Assembly: GCA_963204815.1 (NCBI GenBank)
Contig: CAUJHQ010000188.1
Location: forward strand, 1-36,918
Reading direction: 5' to 3'
From: Pseudomonadota bacterium
GTDB taxonomy: Bacteria > Pseudomonadota > Gammaproteobacteria > Burkholderiales > Burkholderiaceae_C
Length of the DNA stretch: 36,918 nt
Below the pieces are notes generated by a model, which saw nothing but the letters and a program-made list of their open reading frames with translations, did not search any database and was not told the DNA's origin. The translations under genes were made by a program, and so were the position numbers. The first letter of the stretch is position 1. Each line of letters begins with the position of its first letter. Below, piece after piece: positions 7,087 to 16,066 of the stretch.

Positions 7087-7886
7087 AATCCCTCGTCCGC
7101 ATCACCAGCATCGCCGTCTTCTCGGTCATCGCCGCCTTCGCCGTCACGCTGTCGGCGCAGGCCGGCGCCGTGCAGGACCGCGTGGCGGCCGCGAAGTCCG
7201 TGCGCGTGTGCATCTGGCCCGACTACTACGGCATCACGTTCCGCAACCCGAAGACGCAGCAGCTAACGGGCATCGACATCGACCTCTCGGCCGAGTTCGC
7301 GAAGGACCTGGGCGTGAAGCTGCAGCACGTCGACTCGTCGTTCCCCACGCTCGTCGACGACCTGAAGGCCGACCGCTGCGACGTCGCGATGTTCGCGGTG
7401 GGCCTGCTGCCGCAGCGCCTGGAGCACCTGAAGTTCAGCCGCCCGTACCTGCAGAGCGACATCTACGCCATCACGACGAGGAGCAACCGCGCCGTGCGCC
7501 AGTGGGCCGACATCGACCAGCCCGGCGTGCTCGTCGCCGTGCAGGCCGGCACCTTCATGGAGCCGGTGATGAAGGAGTCGCTGAAACAGGCGAAGATGGT
7601 GAGCGTGAAGCCGCCCGCCACCCGCGAACGCGAGTTGGAGGCCGGCCGCGTCGACGTGTTCATGACCGACTACCCCTACAGCCGCCGCCTGCTCGACAAC
7701 GCCGATTGGGCGATGCTGATCGCGCCGCCGCAGCGCTTCCACGTGCTGCCCTACGCCTACGCCGTGAAGCCGGGCGACGACGCCTGGCTGGACGCGGTCG
7801 ACCGCTTCGTGCAGCGCATCCAGAAGGACGGCCGGCTCGAGGCCGCGGCGCGCCGCCACGGCCTGACGGACATCGTGGTGCGCTGA
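7083..7886 (+). CDS. Periplasmic family-3 extracellular solute-binding protein
   Basis: 267 residues from GTG at 7083, overlapping the HD-GYP stop and preceded by GGAG. A signal peptide covers about 1-28 (hydrophobic run ending SAQAGA). The mature protein shows the SBP_bac_3 pattern: VCIWPDYYGITFR, GIDIDLSAEFAKDLGVKL, DLKADRCDVAMFAVG, RLEHLKFSRPY and VDVFMTDYPYSRRLL. Family members bind amino acids or similar small polar ligands. No ABC permease or ATPase gene is near; the next gene, 11 bases on, is a histidine kinase with a periplasmic domain. It may therefore sense a ligand for the kinase rather than feed a transporter (inference). Confidence 0.9.
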   Translation: MKSLVRITSIAVFSVIAAFAVTLSAQAGAVQDRVAAAKSVRVCIWPDYYGITFRNPKTQQLTGIDIDLSAEFAKDLGVKLQHVDSSFPTLVDDLKADRCDVAMFAVGLLPQRLEHLKFSRPYLQSDIYAITTRSNRAVRQWADIDQPGVLVAVQAGTFMEPVMKESLKQAKMVSVKPPATRERELEAGRVDVFMTDYPYSRRLLDNADWAMLIAPPQRFHVLPYAYAVKPGDDAWLDAVDRFVQRIQKDGRLEAAARRHGLTDIVVR

Positions 7887-7897
7887 GGCCGGCCCCG

Positions 7898-10405
7898 ATG
7901 ACCCCCGTGCCGCCCGCCCGCCGCCGCAAACGCCCGCGCCCGCCGGCACGCGGCCGCGCGCGCGCCGGCGGCCTGCGTGCGCGCGGGGTCGTCTGGGGTG
8001 GCGTCGTGCTCGCGCTCGGCGTCGTGCTCGCCCTCGTCGGCATGGCCCTGCATGAGCGCCGGCAGGCCCTGGACGAGCGCATCGAACGCGTCGAGCTGAT
8101 GGCGCGCGTGCTCGAGGAACACGCCACGCGCAGCATCGACACGGCGTCGCTCGCGCTCGCCGCGCTGGCCGACGCGCTCGCCAAGGACCCCGGTGGCCAG
8201 CAGGCGGCCACCACGTCGGTGCTGGCGCAGTCGCTGGCCGGCCTGCCGCTGCTGCGCGGCGTGGCGGTGCTCGACGCCGGCGGCCGCGTGCTCGCCAGCG
8301 CCGGCGTCGGCGCGATCGACGGCAACGTCGACCTCGGCCGCCTCGGGCCGCTGCCACCGGTCGGGCGCGACAGCGTCGGCCGCTACGTGCCCGGGCGCGG
8401 GCTGGCCGCGCTCGCCGACGGCCCGCCGCCGGCGCCGGCGCCGCCCGGCGTCGGCTTCGTGCCGATGCTGCGCACGGTGGACGCCGGCGGGCGGCCGCTG
8501 GTCATCCTCGGGCTCGTCAACCCGGACGCCATCGCCAACCACCAGCAGCAGATTCTCGACGACGCCCACAGCGCCGCCTGGCTGGCCGACTACGGCGGCC
8601 GCGTCGTCGCCGCCACGGCGACGGCGCCGGTCGCGCCGGGCGGGCTCGTGAACGAGTTGCCGGCCTTCGAATCGATGCTGCCGCGCGTCGAACACGGCAA
8701 CTACATCGGCCGCGGGCTGCGCCCGGGCGAGCAGATCGTGGCCTTCCGGGCGTCGCGCACGCGGCCGCGGGTGGTGATGGTCGAGTCGCCGCTGGACACC
8801 GCGCTGGCGGGCTGGCATGCGCTCGCCTACGGCCTGCTGGCGGTGGGCGCCGCCGCCACGCTCGTCATCGCCGCGATGACGGTGGTGGCAGCGCGCAGCC
8901 TGCGCACGCGCGAACTCGCGCAGGCGGTGGTGGCGCAGCGCGAGCACGAGCTCTCGGTCATCGTGAAGAGCGTGCAGGAGCTGATCTTCCGCACCGACGC
9001 CGCGGGCCGCCTCACCTTCGTCAATGCCCGCTGGCAGGCGGCCACCGGGCAGCCGGCCGAGCGCCTGCTCGGCCGCCGCTTCGGCGAGATCGTCGAGCCG
9101 GTCACACAGGCCGACGCGGCGGCGCTGTTCGCCGGCGGCGCCGGCGGCACGCGGCGCGCGCAGCTGCAGTTCGAGGGCGGCGCCGGCCGCCGCTTCGACG
9201 TCGCGGTGACGCCGCTGCTCGAGGGCGGCGCCATCGCCGGCTTCGCCGGCAGCGCGGTCGACGTCACCACGCGCGAAGCAGCACAGGCGCGCCTGCGCTC
9301 CGAGCTCGCGTTCTCGGCCCTGCTCGTCGACACGATGCCGATGCCGCTGTCGCTGCTCGACCGCGAAGGCCGCTACGTCACCGTCAACCGCGCCTGGGAA
9401 GACCTCACCGGCCGCCACCGCGACGTCGTCATCGGCACGCTGGCGCGCAGCTACCTGCCGCCGGAAGAAGCCGCGGTGCACGACGGTCACGACCGCCAGC
9501 TCGTCGCCGAAGGCGGCCAGGTGCGCTACGAGATCGGCTTCACGCACCAGGACGGCTCGCGGCGCCAGCTCGCGGTGGTGAAGGCGGCGGTGCCCGACGC
9601 CAGCGGCCGCGCCGCCGGCGTGCTGGTCTGCCTGACCGACATCAGCGAGATCCGCGAGGCCGAGCGCGCCACGCGCGAGGCACGCGACGCCGCCGAGGAG
9701 ACCTCGCGCGCGAAGTCGGAGTTCATCGCCAACATCAGCCACGAACTGCGCACGCCGCTGCAGTCGATCATCGGCTTCTCCGAGCTCGGCATGGCGCGCG
9801 GCCGCCAGCACGAGAAGCTGGCGGCGATGTTCGGCGACATCCACACCTCGGGCCAGCGCATGCTGGCGCTCGTCAACGACCTGCTCGACGTGTCCAAGAT
9901 CGAGAGCACGGTCGGCACCTTCCACCTCGAGCGCACCGACCTGCGCCCGCTGATGCGCGACGTCGCGCGCGAACTGGAGCCGCTGCTCGGCGCGCGCCGC
10001 CTGCACCTGGAGATGGACCTCGGCGACGTGCCGCTGGTCGCCAAGGTCGACCCGCTGCGCTTCCAGCAGGTGGTGCGCAACGTGCTGGCCAACGCCGTGA
10101 AGTTCTCGCCCGAGGGCGCGCCGATCGAGCTCACCGGCACGCTCGGCGCCGACAGCCGCATCCGCCTGGCGGTGCGCGACCGCGGCCCGGGCATCCCGCC
10201 GTCCGAGGTGGAGAAGATCTTCGAGGCCTTCGTGCAGAGCAGCAAGACGAAGGACGGCTCCGGCGGCACCGGCCTGGGCCTGGCGATCTGCCGCAAGATC
10301 GTCGAAGCGCACGGCGGCCGCATCGGCGCCGAGAACGCCGACGGTGGCGGCAGCCGCTTCACGATCGAGCTGCCGGCGCGCGGCTTCGCCGACACCGTCG
10401 TCTGA
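7898..10405 (+). CDS. Membrane sensor histidine kinase with periplasmic sensor and two PAS domains
   Basis: 835 residues from an ATG 11 bases after the solute-binding protein gene. A basic N-terminus (1-29, many Arg/Pro) precedes membrane helix 1 (about 30-52). A periplasmic Cache-like domain (about 55-305) and helix 2 (about 308-332) follow. Two PAS domains (about 345-460 and 465-590) lead to HisKA with NISHELRTP (His615) and an HATPase domain with NVLANAVKF, DRGPGIP and GTGLGLAI. The catalytic motifs are intact. There is no receiver or Hpt domain, although two separate receiver proteins and one Hpt are encoded divergently next door, so partners are probably there. The signal is unknown; a complex of the preceding protein with its ligand is one candidate. 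Confidence 0.93.
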   Translation: MTPVPPARRRKRPRPPARGRARAGGLRARGVVWGGVVLALGVVLALVGMALHERRQALDERIERVELMARVLEEHATRSIDTASLALAALADALAKDPGGQQAATTSVLAQSLAGLPLLRGVAVLDAGGRVLASAGVGAIDGNVDLGRLGPLPPVGRDSVGRYVPGRGLAALADGPPPAPAPPGVGFVPMLRTVDAGGRPLVILGLVNPDAIANHQQQILDDAHSAAWLADYGGRVVAATATAPVAPGGLVNELPAFESMLPRVEHGNYIGRGLRPGEQIVAFRASRTRPRVVMVESPLDTALAGWHALAYGLLAVGAAATLVIAAMTVVAARSLRTRELAQAVVAQREHELSVIVKSVQELIFRTDAAGRLTFVNARWQAATGQPAERLLGRRFGEIVEPVTQADAAALFAGGAGGTRRAQLQFEGGAGRRFDVAVTPLLEGGAIAGFAGSAVDVTTREAAQARLRSELAFSALLVDTMPMPLSLLDREGRYVTVNRAWEDLTGRHRDVVIGTLARSYLPPEEAAVHDGHDRQLVAEGGQVRYEIGFTHQDGSRRQLAVVKAAVPDASGRAAGVLVCLTDISEIREAERATREARDAAEETSRAKSEFIANISHELRTPLQSIIGFSELGMARGRQHEKLAAMFGDIHTSGQRMLALVNDLLDVSKIESTVGTFHLERTDLRPLMRDVARELEPLLGARRLHLEMDLGDVPLVAKVDPLRFQQVVRNVLANAVKFSPEGAPIELTGTLGADSRIRLAVRDRGPGIPPSEVEKIFEAFVQSSKTKDGSGGTGLGLAICRKIVEAHGGRIGAENADGGGSRFTIELPARGFADTVV

Positions 10406-10432
10406 ACCGCCGCACGCGCCGCCAACGGCGCC

Positions 10433-10438
10433 GATAAT
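10433..10438 (+). promoter_or_regulatory. Possible -10 box (GATAAT) before the FecR-domain gene
   Basis: GATAAT (5 of 6 to TATAAT) lies about 28 bases before the FecR-domain ATG, in the 60-base gap after the kinase gene. No clear -35 box is seen. If used, it would separate the FecR-OmpA-cyclase operon from the kinase operon. Confidence 0.35.
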
Positions 10439-10465
10439 GCGCGCGTGCTCCGGGGAGGATCACCG

Positions 10466-10921
10466 ATGAACCTGCACCACAGCGCCGCGGCCATCGTGCT
10501 CGCGGCCACATTGCTGGCGCTGCCCGTCCGGGCCGCCGAAATCGCCGGCGTCGTCAAGCGCGTGCAGGGCAGCGTGGCGATGCAGCGCGAGGGCCAGACG
10601 CTGCCGGTCGCGGCCGGCACGCCGGTGCAGGTGGGCGACCGCCTCGTCACCGGCGCCGACGGCAGCGTCGGCCTGACGATGGCCGACGACAGCCTGCTCA
10701 CCGCCGGGCCGGCGAGCACGCTGGTGGTCAGCCGCTTCCGCTTCGACAGCACCACGAACGACGGCAACATGCTGATCGAGCTGCTGAAGGGCACGCTGCA
10801 CTTCGTGAGCGGCCTGATCGCCAAGCAGGCGCCGCAGAACGTGAACGTGCAGACGCGCAACGCGCTGATGGGCGTGCGCGGCACCGAGTTCATCGTCGAC
10901 ACGCGCGCGGAGGCCCCGTGA
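10466..10921 (+). CDS. Exported FecR-domain protein
   Basis: 151 residues; the ATG follows GGGGAGG at good distance. Residues 1-23 form a signal peptide (LPVRA before the cleavage site). The rest is a FecR-type beta domain: VVKRVQGSVAMQREG, GDRLVTGADGSVGLTMADDSLL, LLKGTLHFVSG and the closing NALMGVRGTEFIV. It lacks the membrane helix and sigma-regulator segment of true FecR anti-sigma proteins, and no ECF sigma factor is nearby. It is the first gene of three that overlap (OmpA-family protein, CHASE2-cyclase), so it probably works in the periplasm with them. Its ligand or partner cannot be read from the sequence. Confidence 0.9.
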   Translation: MNLHHSAAAIVLAATLLALPVRAAEIAGVVKRVQGSVAMQREGQTLPVAAGTPVQVGDRLVTGADGSVGLTMADDSLLTAGPASTLVVSRFRFDSTTNDGNMLIELLKGTLHFVSGLIAKQAPQNVNVQTRNALMGVRGTEFIVDTRAEAP

Positions 10922-11502
10922 GGCGCGCCGCCGCCGTGCTGGCCACGGCGCTGGCCGGCTGCGCGCCGCTGACCGACCGCGTGGTCCTGCTGCCCGGCAG
11001 CGACGGCGCGGCCACCGGCGCCGTCACCGTGAAAGCCGCGAACGGCGAGGTCGTGCTCGCCGAGCCCTACGCCGCCGCCGACGTCGCCGGCGGCGAGCCG
11101 CGCCGCACGCAGAGCAGCGCCGCCGAGGTGCAGCAGGCCTACGGCACGCTGCTCGCCGCGCAGCCGCCGCGGCCGCGCCGCTTCGTGCTGAACTTCGAGA
11201 CCGGCGGCGACCGCCTCACCGCCGAGTCCGAGCCCATCCTGGCGCAGCTGCGCAGCGCGCTCGCGGCGACGCCCGGCGCCGAGCTCGTCGTCGTCGGCCA
11301 CACCGACCGCGTCGGCAACGTCGACGCCAACGACCGCCTGTCGCTGCAGCGTGCGCAGGCGGTGCGCGACCGCCTGGTGGCGGCCGGCGCGGCGCCCGAG
11401 CGCGTCAGCGTGGCCGGCCGCGGCGAGCGCGAGCCGCTCGTCGCCACCGCCGACGAGGTCCCCGAGCCGCGCAACCGGCGTGTCGAGATCCGGCTCCGCT
11501 AG
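10918..11502 (+). CDS. OmpA-family lipoprotein
   Basis: 194 residues from a GTG that overlaps the FecR-domain stop by 4 bases (GTGA). A lipobox LAGC sets lipidation at Cys15. The C-terminal half is an OmpA-like peptidoglycan-binding domain: LNFETGGDRLT, VVVGHTDRVG, LSLQRAQAVRDRL and [10 protein letters not shown], with the conserved Asp (GHTD) and Arg (NRR) that hold diaminopimelate. It probably sits in the outer membrane and clasps the cell wall. Its end overlaps the cyclase start by 23 bases, so production is coupled to an envelope-sensing cyclase. Confidence 0.9.
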   Translation: MRRAAAVLATALAGCAPLTDRVVLLPGSDGAATGAVTVKAANGEVVLAEPYAAADVAGGEPRRTQSSAAEVQQAYGTLLAAQPPRPRRFVLNFETGGDRLTAESEPILAQLRSALAATPGAELVVVGHTDRVGNVDANDRLSLQRAQAVRDRLVAAGAAPERVSVAGRGEREPLVATADEVPEPRNRRVEIRLR

Positions 11503-13321
11503 CGCCGCGGCGCGGCCGCTGCCCTTCTGGGCCGGCCTCGTGTTGCTGGTGGTCCTGCTGGTGCACGCCACCGGCCACCTGCGGCTGCCGGCGCTCGACA
11601 CCCTCGACGGCGCGCTGCACGACCTGCGCCTGCGTGTGCTGCCGTCGCCGGCGGTGGACGCGCGCATCGCCGTCGTGCTGCTCGACGAGGCGTCGCTCGC
11701 CGAGGTCGGCCGCTGGCCGTGGCCGCGCGAGAAGCTGGCCGAGCTGGTGGAGCGCCTGTTCGAGCGCGAGGGCGCCGTCGTCGTCGGGCTGGACATGATC
11801 CTGGCCGAGCACGGCGGCGTGGCCGGCGACGCGCGGCTGGCGCGCGCCATCGCCCATCACCCGGTGGTGTTGGGGCTGCACCTGAACGCCGAGGCCGGCG
11901 CCACGAAGCGCGGCGCGCTGCCGGCGCCGCTGCCCGGCCCGGTGCCGCCGGCGCTGCCCCCCTGGCTGGGCCACGCCGGCCCGCTGCCCGAGCTGGCCGC
12001 GGGCGCCGCCGGCACCGGCTTCCTGAACGCCATGATCGACCGCGACGGCATCACCCGCCGCGCGCCGCTGGTCGCCGCCTACGAAGGCGCGCTGCACGGC
12101 GCGTTCTCGCTCGCGCTGGCGCGCACGCTGGCCGGCGACCGCGCGCTCGCCGCGGTGGCGCGCACCGACGCCGCCGGCCAGGTGCTGATCCCGTTCCCGG
12201 CCGAGGCCGGCCGCGTGCAGCGCGTGTCGGCCGCCGACGTGATGGCCGGCCGGCTGCCGGCCGGCGCCCTGAAGGGCCGCGCGGTGCTGGTCGGCAGTGC
12301 CGCCGCCGGCCTGGGCGACCAGCACGTCACGCCGATGGGCGCCCTGCTGCCGGGCGTGGAGCTGCACGCCAACGTGCTCGCCGGCGTGCTCGGCAGCCGC
12401 CTGCCGGCCGCGCCGCCGGCCACGCCGCTCGTCGCCGCGCTGCTGCTGCTGGCGGCGGGGCTGCCGCTGCTCTTCGCGCTGCCGCGGCTGGGCGCCACCG
12501 CCGGCGGTGTGCTGGTGCTGGCGATGGCCGCGGCCGCCACGGTGCTGTCTGGCGTCGCGTGGGCGCTGTTCGCGGTCGCGCTGCCGCTGGCTGCGGTGCT
12601 GGTGCTGGTGGCGGCGCTGTGGGCGCTGCAGCTCTTCTTCGGCCAGCTCGCGGAGGCCCTGGCGCGGCGCCGGCTGGCGGCGCTGTTCGGCCAGTACCTC
12701 CCGCCGGAGCTGGTCGAGCAGATGGCGCGCGACCCCGACCAGTACACGATGGAAGGCCGCAGCGCCGAGCTGACCGTGCTGTTCAGCGACGTGCGCGGCT
12801 TCACGACGTTCTCGGAGCAGCTCACGCCGCACGAGCTGGCGGCACTGATGAACCGCTACTTCTCGGTCATGACCGAGATCGTGCGCCAGCACCGCGGCAC
12901 GCTCGACAAGTACGTCGGCGACGCGCTGATGGCCTTCTGGGGCGCACCGATCGACGACCCCGACCATGCGCTGCACGCGGTGCAGGCGGCGCTGGCGATG
13001 CAGGCGGCGCTGGTCGACCTGAACCGCGAGTTCGCATCCCGCGGCTGGCCGCCGATCCGCATCACGATCGGCATCAACACCGGGCCGATGGTCGTCGGCG
13101 ACATGGGCTCGCGCCACCGGCGCGCCTACACCGTGCTGGGCGATGCGGTGAACGTGGCGGCGCGGCTGCAGGAACTGTCGGGCAAGCTGGAGTGCCCGGT
13201 CGTCATCGGCGAGGCGACGGCGGCGTCGCTGCCGGCAGGCTGGCGCCGCCGCGAACTGGACCGCGTGACGCTGCGCGGCCGCAGCGCCGCACTCGCCATC
13301 TTCGAGCCGCTCGGACCCTGA
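11480..13321 (+). CDS. CHASE2-domain class III adenylate cyclase
   Basis: 613 residues if translation begins at the GTG at 11480, inside the end of the OmpA-family gene; no later start keeps the first membrane helix whole. A helix at about 15-30 is followed by a periplasmic CHASE2 domain (about 40-300), three membrane helices (about 315-387) and a cytoplasmic cyclase domain (about 425-600). Catalytic residues are complete: metal-binding Asp437 (LFSDVRGF) and Asp481 (YVGDALMAF), adenine-selecting Lys477 and Asp555, and transition-state Asn558 and Arg562 (NVAAR). The Lys/Asp pair indicates ATP rather than GTP. It probably makes cAMP in response to an envelope signal. No Crp gene is in the window. 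Confidence 0.93.
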   Translation: MSRSGSASAAARPLPFWAGLVLLVVLLVHATGHLRLPALDTLDGALHDLRLRVLPSPAVDARIAVVLLDEASLAEVGRWPWPREKLAELVERLFEREGAVVVGLDMILAEHGGVAGDARLARAIAHHPVVLGLHLNAEAGATKRGALPAPLPGPVPPALPPWLGHAGPLPELAAGAAGTGFLNAMIDRDGITRRAPLVAAYEGALHGAFSLALARTLAGDRALAAVARTDAAGQVLIPFPAEAGRVQRVSAADVMAGRLPAGALKGRAVLVGSAAAGLGDQHVTPMGALLPGVELHANVLAGVLGSRLPAAPPATPLVAALLLLAAGLPLLFALPRLGATAGGVLVLAMAAAATVLSGVAWALFAVALPLAAVLVLVAALWALQLFFGQLAEALARRRLAALFGQYLPPELVEQMARDPDQYTMEGRSAELTVLFSDVRGFTTFSEQLTPHELAALMNRYFSVMTEIVRQHRGTLDKYVGDALMAFWGAPIDDPDHALHAVQAALAMQAALVDLNREFASRGWPPIRITIGINTGPMVVGDMGSRHRRAYTVLGDAVNVAARLQELSGKLECPVVIGEATAASLPAGWRRRELDRVTLRGRSAALAIFEPLGP

Positions 13322-13355
13322 CGCAATCCGTCACGAACCACCCTGCTCGGCTCCT

Positions 13356-13370
13356 TGGATTGCCGCTTGC
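13356..13370 (+). promoter_or_regulatory. Possible sigma-54 promoter upstream of hpf
   Basis: TGGATTGCCGCTTGC has GG and GC exactly 10 bases apart, with TGG and TTGC as in the -24/-12 class, but the middle CAC of the consensus is absent. It lies about 165 bases before the hpf start. The remainder of 13322-13533 is C-rich and shows nothing else recognisable. Confidence 0.25.
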
Positions 13371-13533
13371 CAGCCCGGTGGCCGCGGGTGCAAACTGGGT
13401 TCGTCGACCCCCGCACCCGGATCCGAGCGCACCGCCTGTTTCCCCGCCCCGTGCGCACCCCCCACCCCGCTTTCCCCCCCGTTGCCGCGCCCGCGTGGCA
13501 GCGCGTTTCCCCACCCTCGCTCTGGAGGCACTG

Positions 13534-13875
13534 ATGAATCTGACGATCAGCGGACACCATCTCGAAGTCACGCCCGCCCTGAAGGAGTACGTACTCACAA
13601 AGCTGGAACGTGTGACACGCCATTTCGACCAGGTGGTGGATGTGAGCGTCTTGCTGACGGTGGAAAAGCTGAAGGAGAAGGAACGGCGGCAAAAGGCCGA
13701 GGTGACGCTGCACGTCAAGGGGCGTGACATCTTCGTCGAGCAGTCGCACGAGGATCTGTACGCCGCGATCGATCAACTGATGGACAAACTCGACCGCCAG
13801 GTCTGCCGCCACAAGGACCGGCTGCAGGACCACCACCACCAGTCGCCCAAGCGGCTGGACGCCGGCGCGCTCTGA
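13534..13875 (+). CDS. hpf: Short-form ribosome hibernation-promoting factor
   Basis: 113 residues; GGAGG stands before the ATG. The protein begins [20 protein letters not shown] and carries [33 protein letters not shown] and [16 protein letters not shown], the beta-alpha-beta-beta-beta-alpha fold of HPF/YfiA. The end is basic with a His run. At this length it is the short form, which lacks the C-terminal dimerisation domain of long HPF and acts on idle ribosomes. In many relatives it follows rpoN; here an adenylate cyclase gene stands upstream instead. A strong terminator follows, so it is probably transcribed alone. Confidence 0.95.
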   Translation: MNLTISGHHLEVTPALKEYVLTKLERVTRHFDQVVDVSVLLTVEKLKEKERRQKAEVTLHVKGRDIFVEQSHEDLYAAIDQLMDKLDRQVCRHKDRLQDHHHQSPKRLDAGAL

Positions 13876-13904
13876 ACGCCCCGCCCGCGCACGCCTACAA
13901 CGAA

Positions 13905-13928
13905 AGACGGCCCTTCGGGGCCGTTTTT
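13905..13928 (+). terminator. Rho-independent terminator after hpf
   Basis: ACGGCCC and GGGCCGT form a 7-bp stem closed by a stable TTCG tetraloop, followed by a run of T. It lies 30 bases after the hpf stop codon. This is the clearest terminator in the window. Confidence 0.92.
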
Positions 13929-14024
13929 CATGCGCCGGCGCGGCTGTTGCTGCAACGCCGCAAGAGTGCGCAAATCCCCGTGCTTCGGGTGCTGACGACT
14001 GGCGCGCCAAAGCGGGCCGCCCGC

Positions 14025-14030
14025 TATCAT
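14025..14030 (+). promoter_or_regulatory. Possible -10 box (TATCAT) for ptsN-hprK
   Basis: TATCAT (5 of 6 to TATAAT) lies between the hpf terminator and ptsN, about 70 bases before the ptsN ATG. The -35 region is not convincing. Nothing else is recognisable in 13929-14098. Confidence 0.35.
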
Positions 14031-14098
14031 TCATCGCTCTGTAACACGCCGTGGTGGTCGCGAAGCGCAACCGGTCACCCTCGGGGGGTCACCATCCC

Positions 14099-14569
14099 AT
14101 GAACCGTCTCGCCGCCATCCTGCCCGCCAGCAACGTGCTGGTGAACGTGGAGGCCACCAGCAAGAAGCGGGTCTTCGAGCAGGCCGGCTTGCTGTTCGAG
14201 AACCAGCACGCCATCGCCCGCGGCATCGTCACCGACAACCTGTTCGCGCGCGAACGCCTGGGCTCGACCGGCCTGGGCCATGCGGTCGCGATCCCGCACG
14301 GGCGCATCAAGGGGCTGAAGAACCCGCTCGCCGCCGTCGTGCGCGTGCTGCAGCCGATCCCCTTCGACGCGCCGGACGACGAGCCGGTCGCGCTGCTGAT
14401 CTTCCTGCTCGTGCCCGAGGCGGCGACGCAGCGGCACCTGGAGATCCTCTCCGAGATCGCCGAGATGCTGTCCGACCGCGACCTGCGCGAGCGCCTGAAG
14501 ACCGAGCCCGACGCCGCCGGCGTGCACAAGCTCATCTCCGACTGGGAACCGCTCAAGTCCGTCGCATGA
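14099..14569 (+). CDS. ptsN: Nitrogen-PTS EIIA component (EIIA-Ntr)
   Basis: 156 residues. The PTS EIIA type-2 fold is evident: [20 protein letters not shown], the phospho-His site [13 protein letters not shown] with His67, and [25 protein letters not shown]-Ntr accepts phosphate from NPr and regulates potassium, carbon and nitrogen metabolism by protein contact rather than sugar uptake. The ATG at 14099 lacks a strong Shine-Dalgarno; an in-frame start at 14051 would add 16 residues with no family similarity. It is followed 28 bases later by hprK, the usual order in betaproteobacteria. Confidence 0.95.
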   Translation: MNRLAAILPASNVLVNVEATSKKRVFEQAGLLFENQHAIARGIVTDNLFARERLGSTGLGHAVAIPHGRIKGLKNPLAAVVRVLQPIPFDAPDDEPVALLIFLLVPEAATQRHLEILSEIAEMLSDRDLRERLKTEPDAAGVHKLISDWEPLKSVA

Positions 14570-14597
14570 TGGCCAGGGCGCGCGCCGCAGGGGGCCT

Positions 14598-15554
14598 GTG
14601 AAACCCAGCTCGATCAGCGCCGAGGCGCTGTTCGAAGCGCACCGCGAGGCGATGCGCTGGGAGTGGATCGCCGGCCACGCCCACCCCGAGCGCCGCTTCG
14701 ACGATGCCGCCGTGCGCGACGCACGCTCGGCGGCCGACCTCGTCGGCTACCTGAACTACATCCACCCGTACCGGGTGCAGATCGTCGGCCGCCGCGAAGT
14801 GGCCTACCTGTCGGCCGCCGATGCCGACGTGCAGGAACGCCGCATCTCGCGCATCGTCACGCTGGAGCCGCCGGTGCTGATCGTCGCCGACGAGCAGGTG
14901 CCCCCGGACCGCCTGGTCGCGATGTGCGACCGCGCCGAGATCCCGCTCTTCGTCACGCGCGAATCGGCCGGCCACGTGATCGACGTCGTGCGCGCCTACC
15001 TCGCGCACCTGTTCGCCGAGCGCACCACGCGCCACGGCGTGTTCATGGACATCCTCGGCCTGGGCGTGCTGCTCACCGGCGAATCGGGCCTGGGCAAGAG
15101 CGAACTCGGGCTGGAGCTCATCTCGCGCGGCCACGGCCTCGTCGCCGACGACGCGGTCGACCTCTACCGCATCAGCCAGACCGCGCTCGAAGGCCGCTGC
15201 CCCGATCTGCTGCTGAACCTGCTGGAAGTGCGCGGCATCGGCCTGCTCGACATCAAAGCCATCTTCGGCGAGACGGCGGTGCGGCGGAAGATGCGGCTGC
15301 GGCTCATCGTGCACCTGGTCCGCAAGGAGACGATGGAACGCGAGTTCGAACGGCTGCCGTACGAACCGCTCTACGAGGAGATCCTCGGCATCCCGGTGCG
15401 CAAGGTGGTGATCGCGGTCGACGCCGGCCGCAACCTCGCGGTGCTGGTGGAGGCGGCGGTGCGCAACACCGTGCTGCAGCTGCGCGGCATCGACACCTAC
15501 CGCGAGTTCATCGAGCGCCACCAGCGCGCGATGGAGAAGGACCAGGGCGCCTAG
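14598..15554 (+). CDS. hprK: HPr kinase/phosphorylase
   Basis: 318 residues from a GTG start. The N-terminal domain (about 1-135) includes [13 protein letters not shown]. The C-terminal kinase domain has [20 protein letters not shown] with Walker A GESGLGKS (161-168), [14 protein letters not shown] and the HprK signature [11 protein letters not shown]. The enzyme phosphorylates and dephosphorylates a Ser of HPr-like proteins according to ATP, phosphate and metabolite levels, tying the PTS to cell energy state. HPr and EI genes are not in the window. It ends 9 bases before the convergent fur stop. Confidence 0.96.
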   Translation: MKPSSISAEALFEAHREAMRWEWIAGHAHPERRFDDAAVRDARSAADLVGYLNYIHPYRVQIVGRREVAYLSAADADVQERRISRIVTLEPPVLIVADEQVPPDRLVAMCDRAEIPLFVTRESAGHVIDVVRAYLAHLFAERTTRHGVFMDILGLGVLLTGESGLGKSELGLELISRGHGLVADDAVDLYRISQTALEGRCPDLLLNLLEVRGIGLLDIKAIFGETAVRRKMRLRLIVHLVRKETMEREFERLPYEPLYEEILGIPVRKVVIAVDAGRNLAVLVEAAVRNTVLQLRGIDTYREFIERHQRAMEKDQGA

Positions 15555-15563
15555 CCGGGTCGC

Positions 15564-15992
15564 CTACTTCGGCCGGTGCGGGCAGACGGCCTTCGTGCAG
15601 CGCGCGTACAGCGCCAGCGAGTGCTCGTGCAGCTCGAAGCCGCGCGCCTCGGCGATCTGGCGCTGGCGGGTCTCGATCTCGGCGTCGAAGAACTCCTCGA
15701 CGCGGCCGCAGGTCAGGCACACGAGGTGGTCGTGGTGCTGGCCCTCGTTGAGCTCGAACACCGACTTGCCGCTCTCGAAATTGCTGCGCGTCAGCAGGCC
15801 GGCCTGCTCGAACTGCATCAGCACGCGGTAGACCGTGGCCAGGCCGATGTCGGCACCTTCGATGAGGAGCGCCTTGTAGACGTCTTCGGCGGTCAGGTGG
15901 CGGCGCTCGGTGCGCTGGAAGACCTCGAGGATCTTGATGCGCGGCAGCGTGGCCTTCAGGCCGCTGTGCTTGAGTTCTTCGACGTTGGTCAT
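15564..15992 (-). CDS. fur: Ferric uptake regulator Fur
   Basis: 142 residues. An N-terminal winged helix (about 1-82: [44 protein letters not shown]) is followed by the metal-binding and dimer domain with HHDH (86-89), Cys92 and Cys95 (VCLTCG), and Cys132 and Cys137. These are the regulatory iron ligands and the structural zinc Cys pairs of Fur. With Fe2+ it represses iron-uptake genes. It is divergent from bamE, an arrangement found across betaproteobacteria. No obvious Fur box was seen in the 74-base gap between them. Confidence 0.97.
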   Translation of the reverse strand: MTNVEELKHSGLKATLPRIKILEVFQRTERRHLTAEDVYKALLIEGADIGLATVYRVLMQFEQAGLLTRSNFESGKSVFELNEGQHHDHLVCLTCGRVEEFFDAEIETRQRQIAEARGFELHEHSLALYARCTKAVCPHRPK

Positions 15993-16031
15993 CGCTCGTT
16001 CCCCACGGGGGCGGCGCCATACCTGCCCGGC

Positions 16032-16037
16032 TAGAAT
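16032..16037 (+). promoter_or_regulatory. Possible -10 box (TAGAAT) for bamE
   Basis: TAGAAT lies 30 bases before the bamE ATG in the fur/bamE divergent gap. No good -35 match is found 16-18 bases upstream, so confidence is low. Confidence 0.4.
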
Positions 16038-16066
16038 CCAACGATCATATCGAGCCCCACGCCGCC

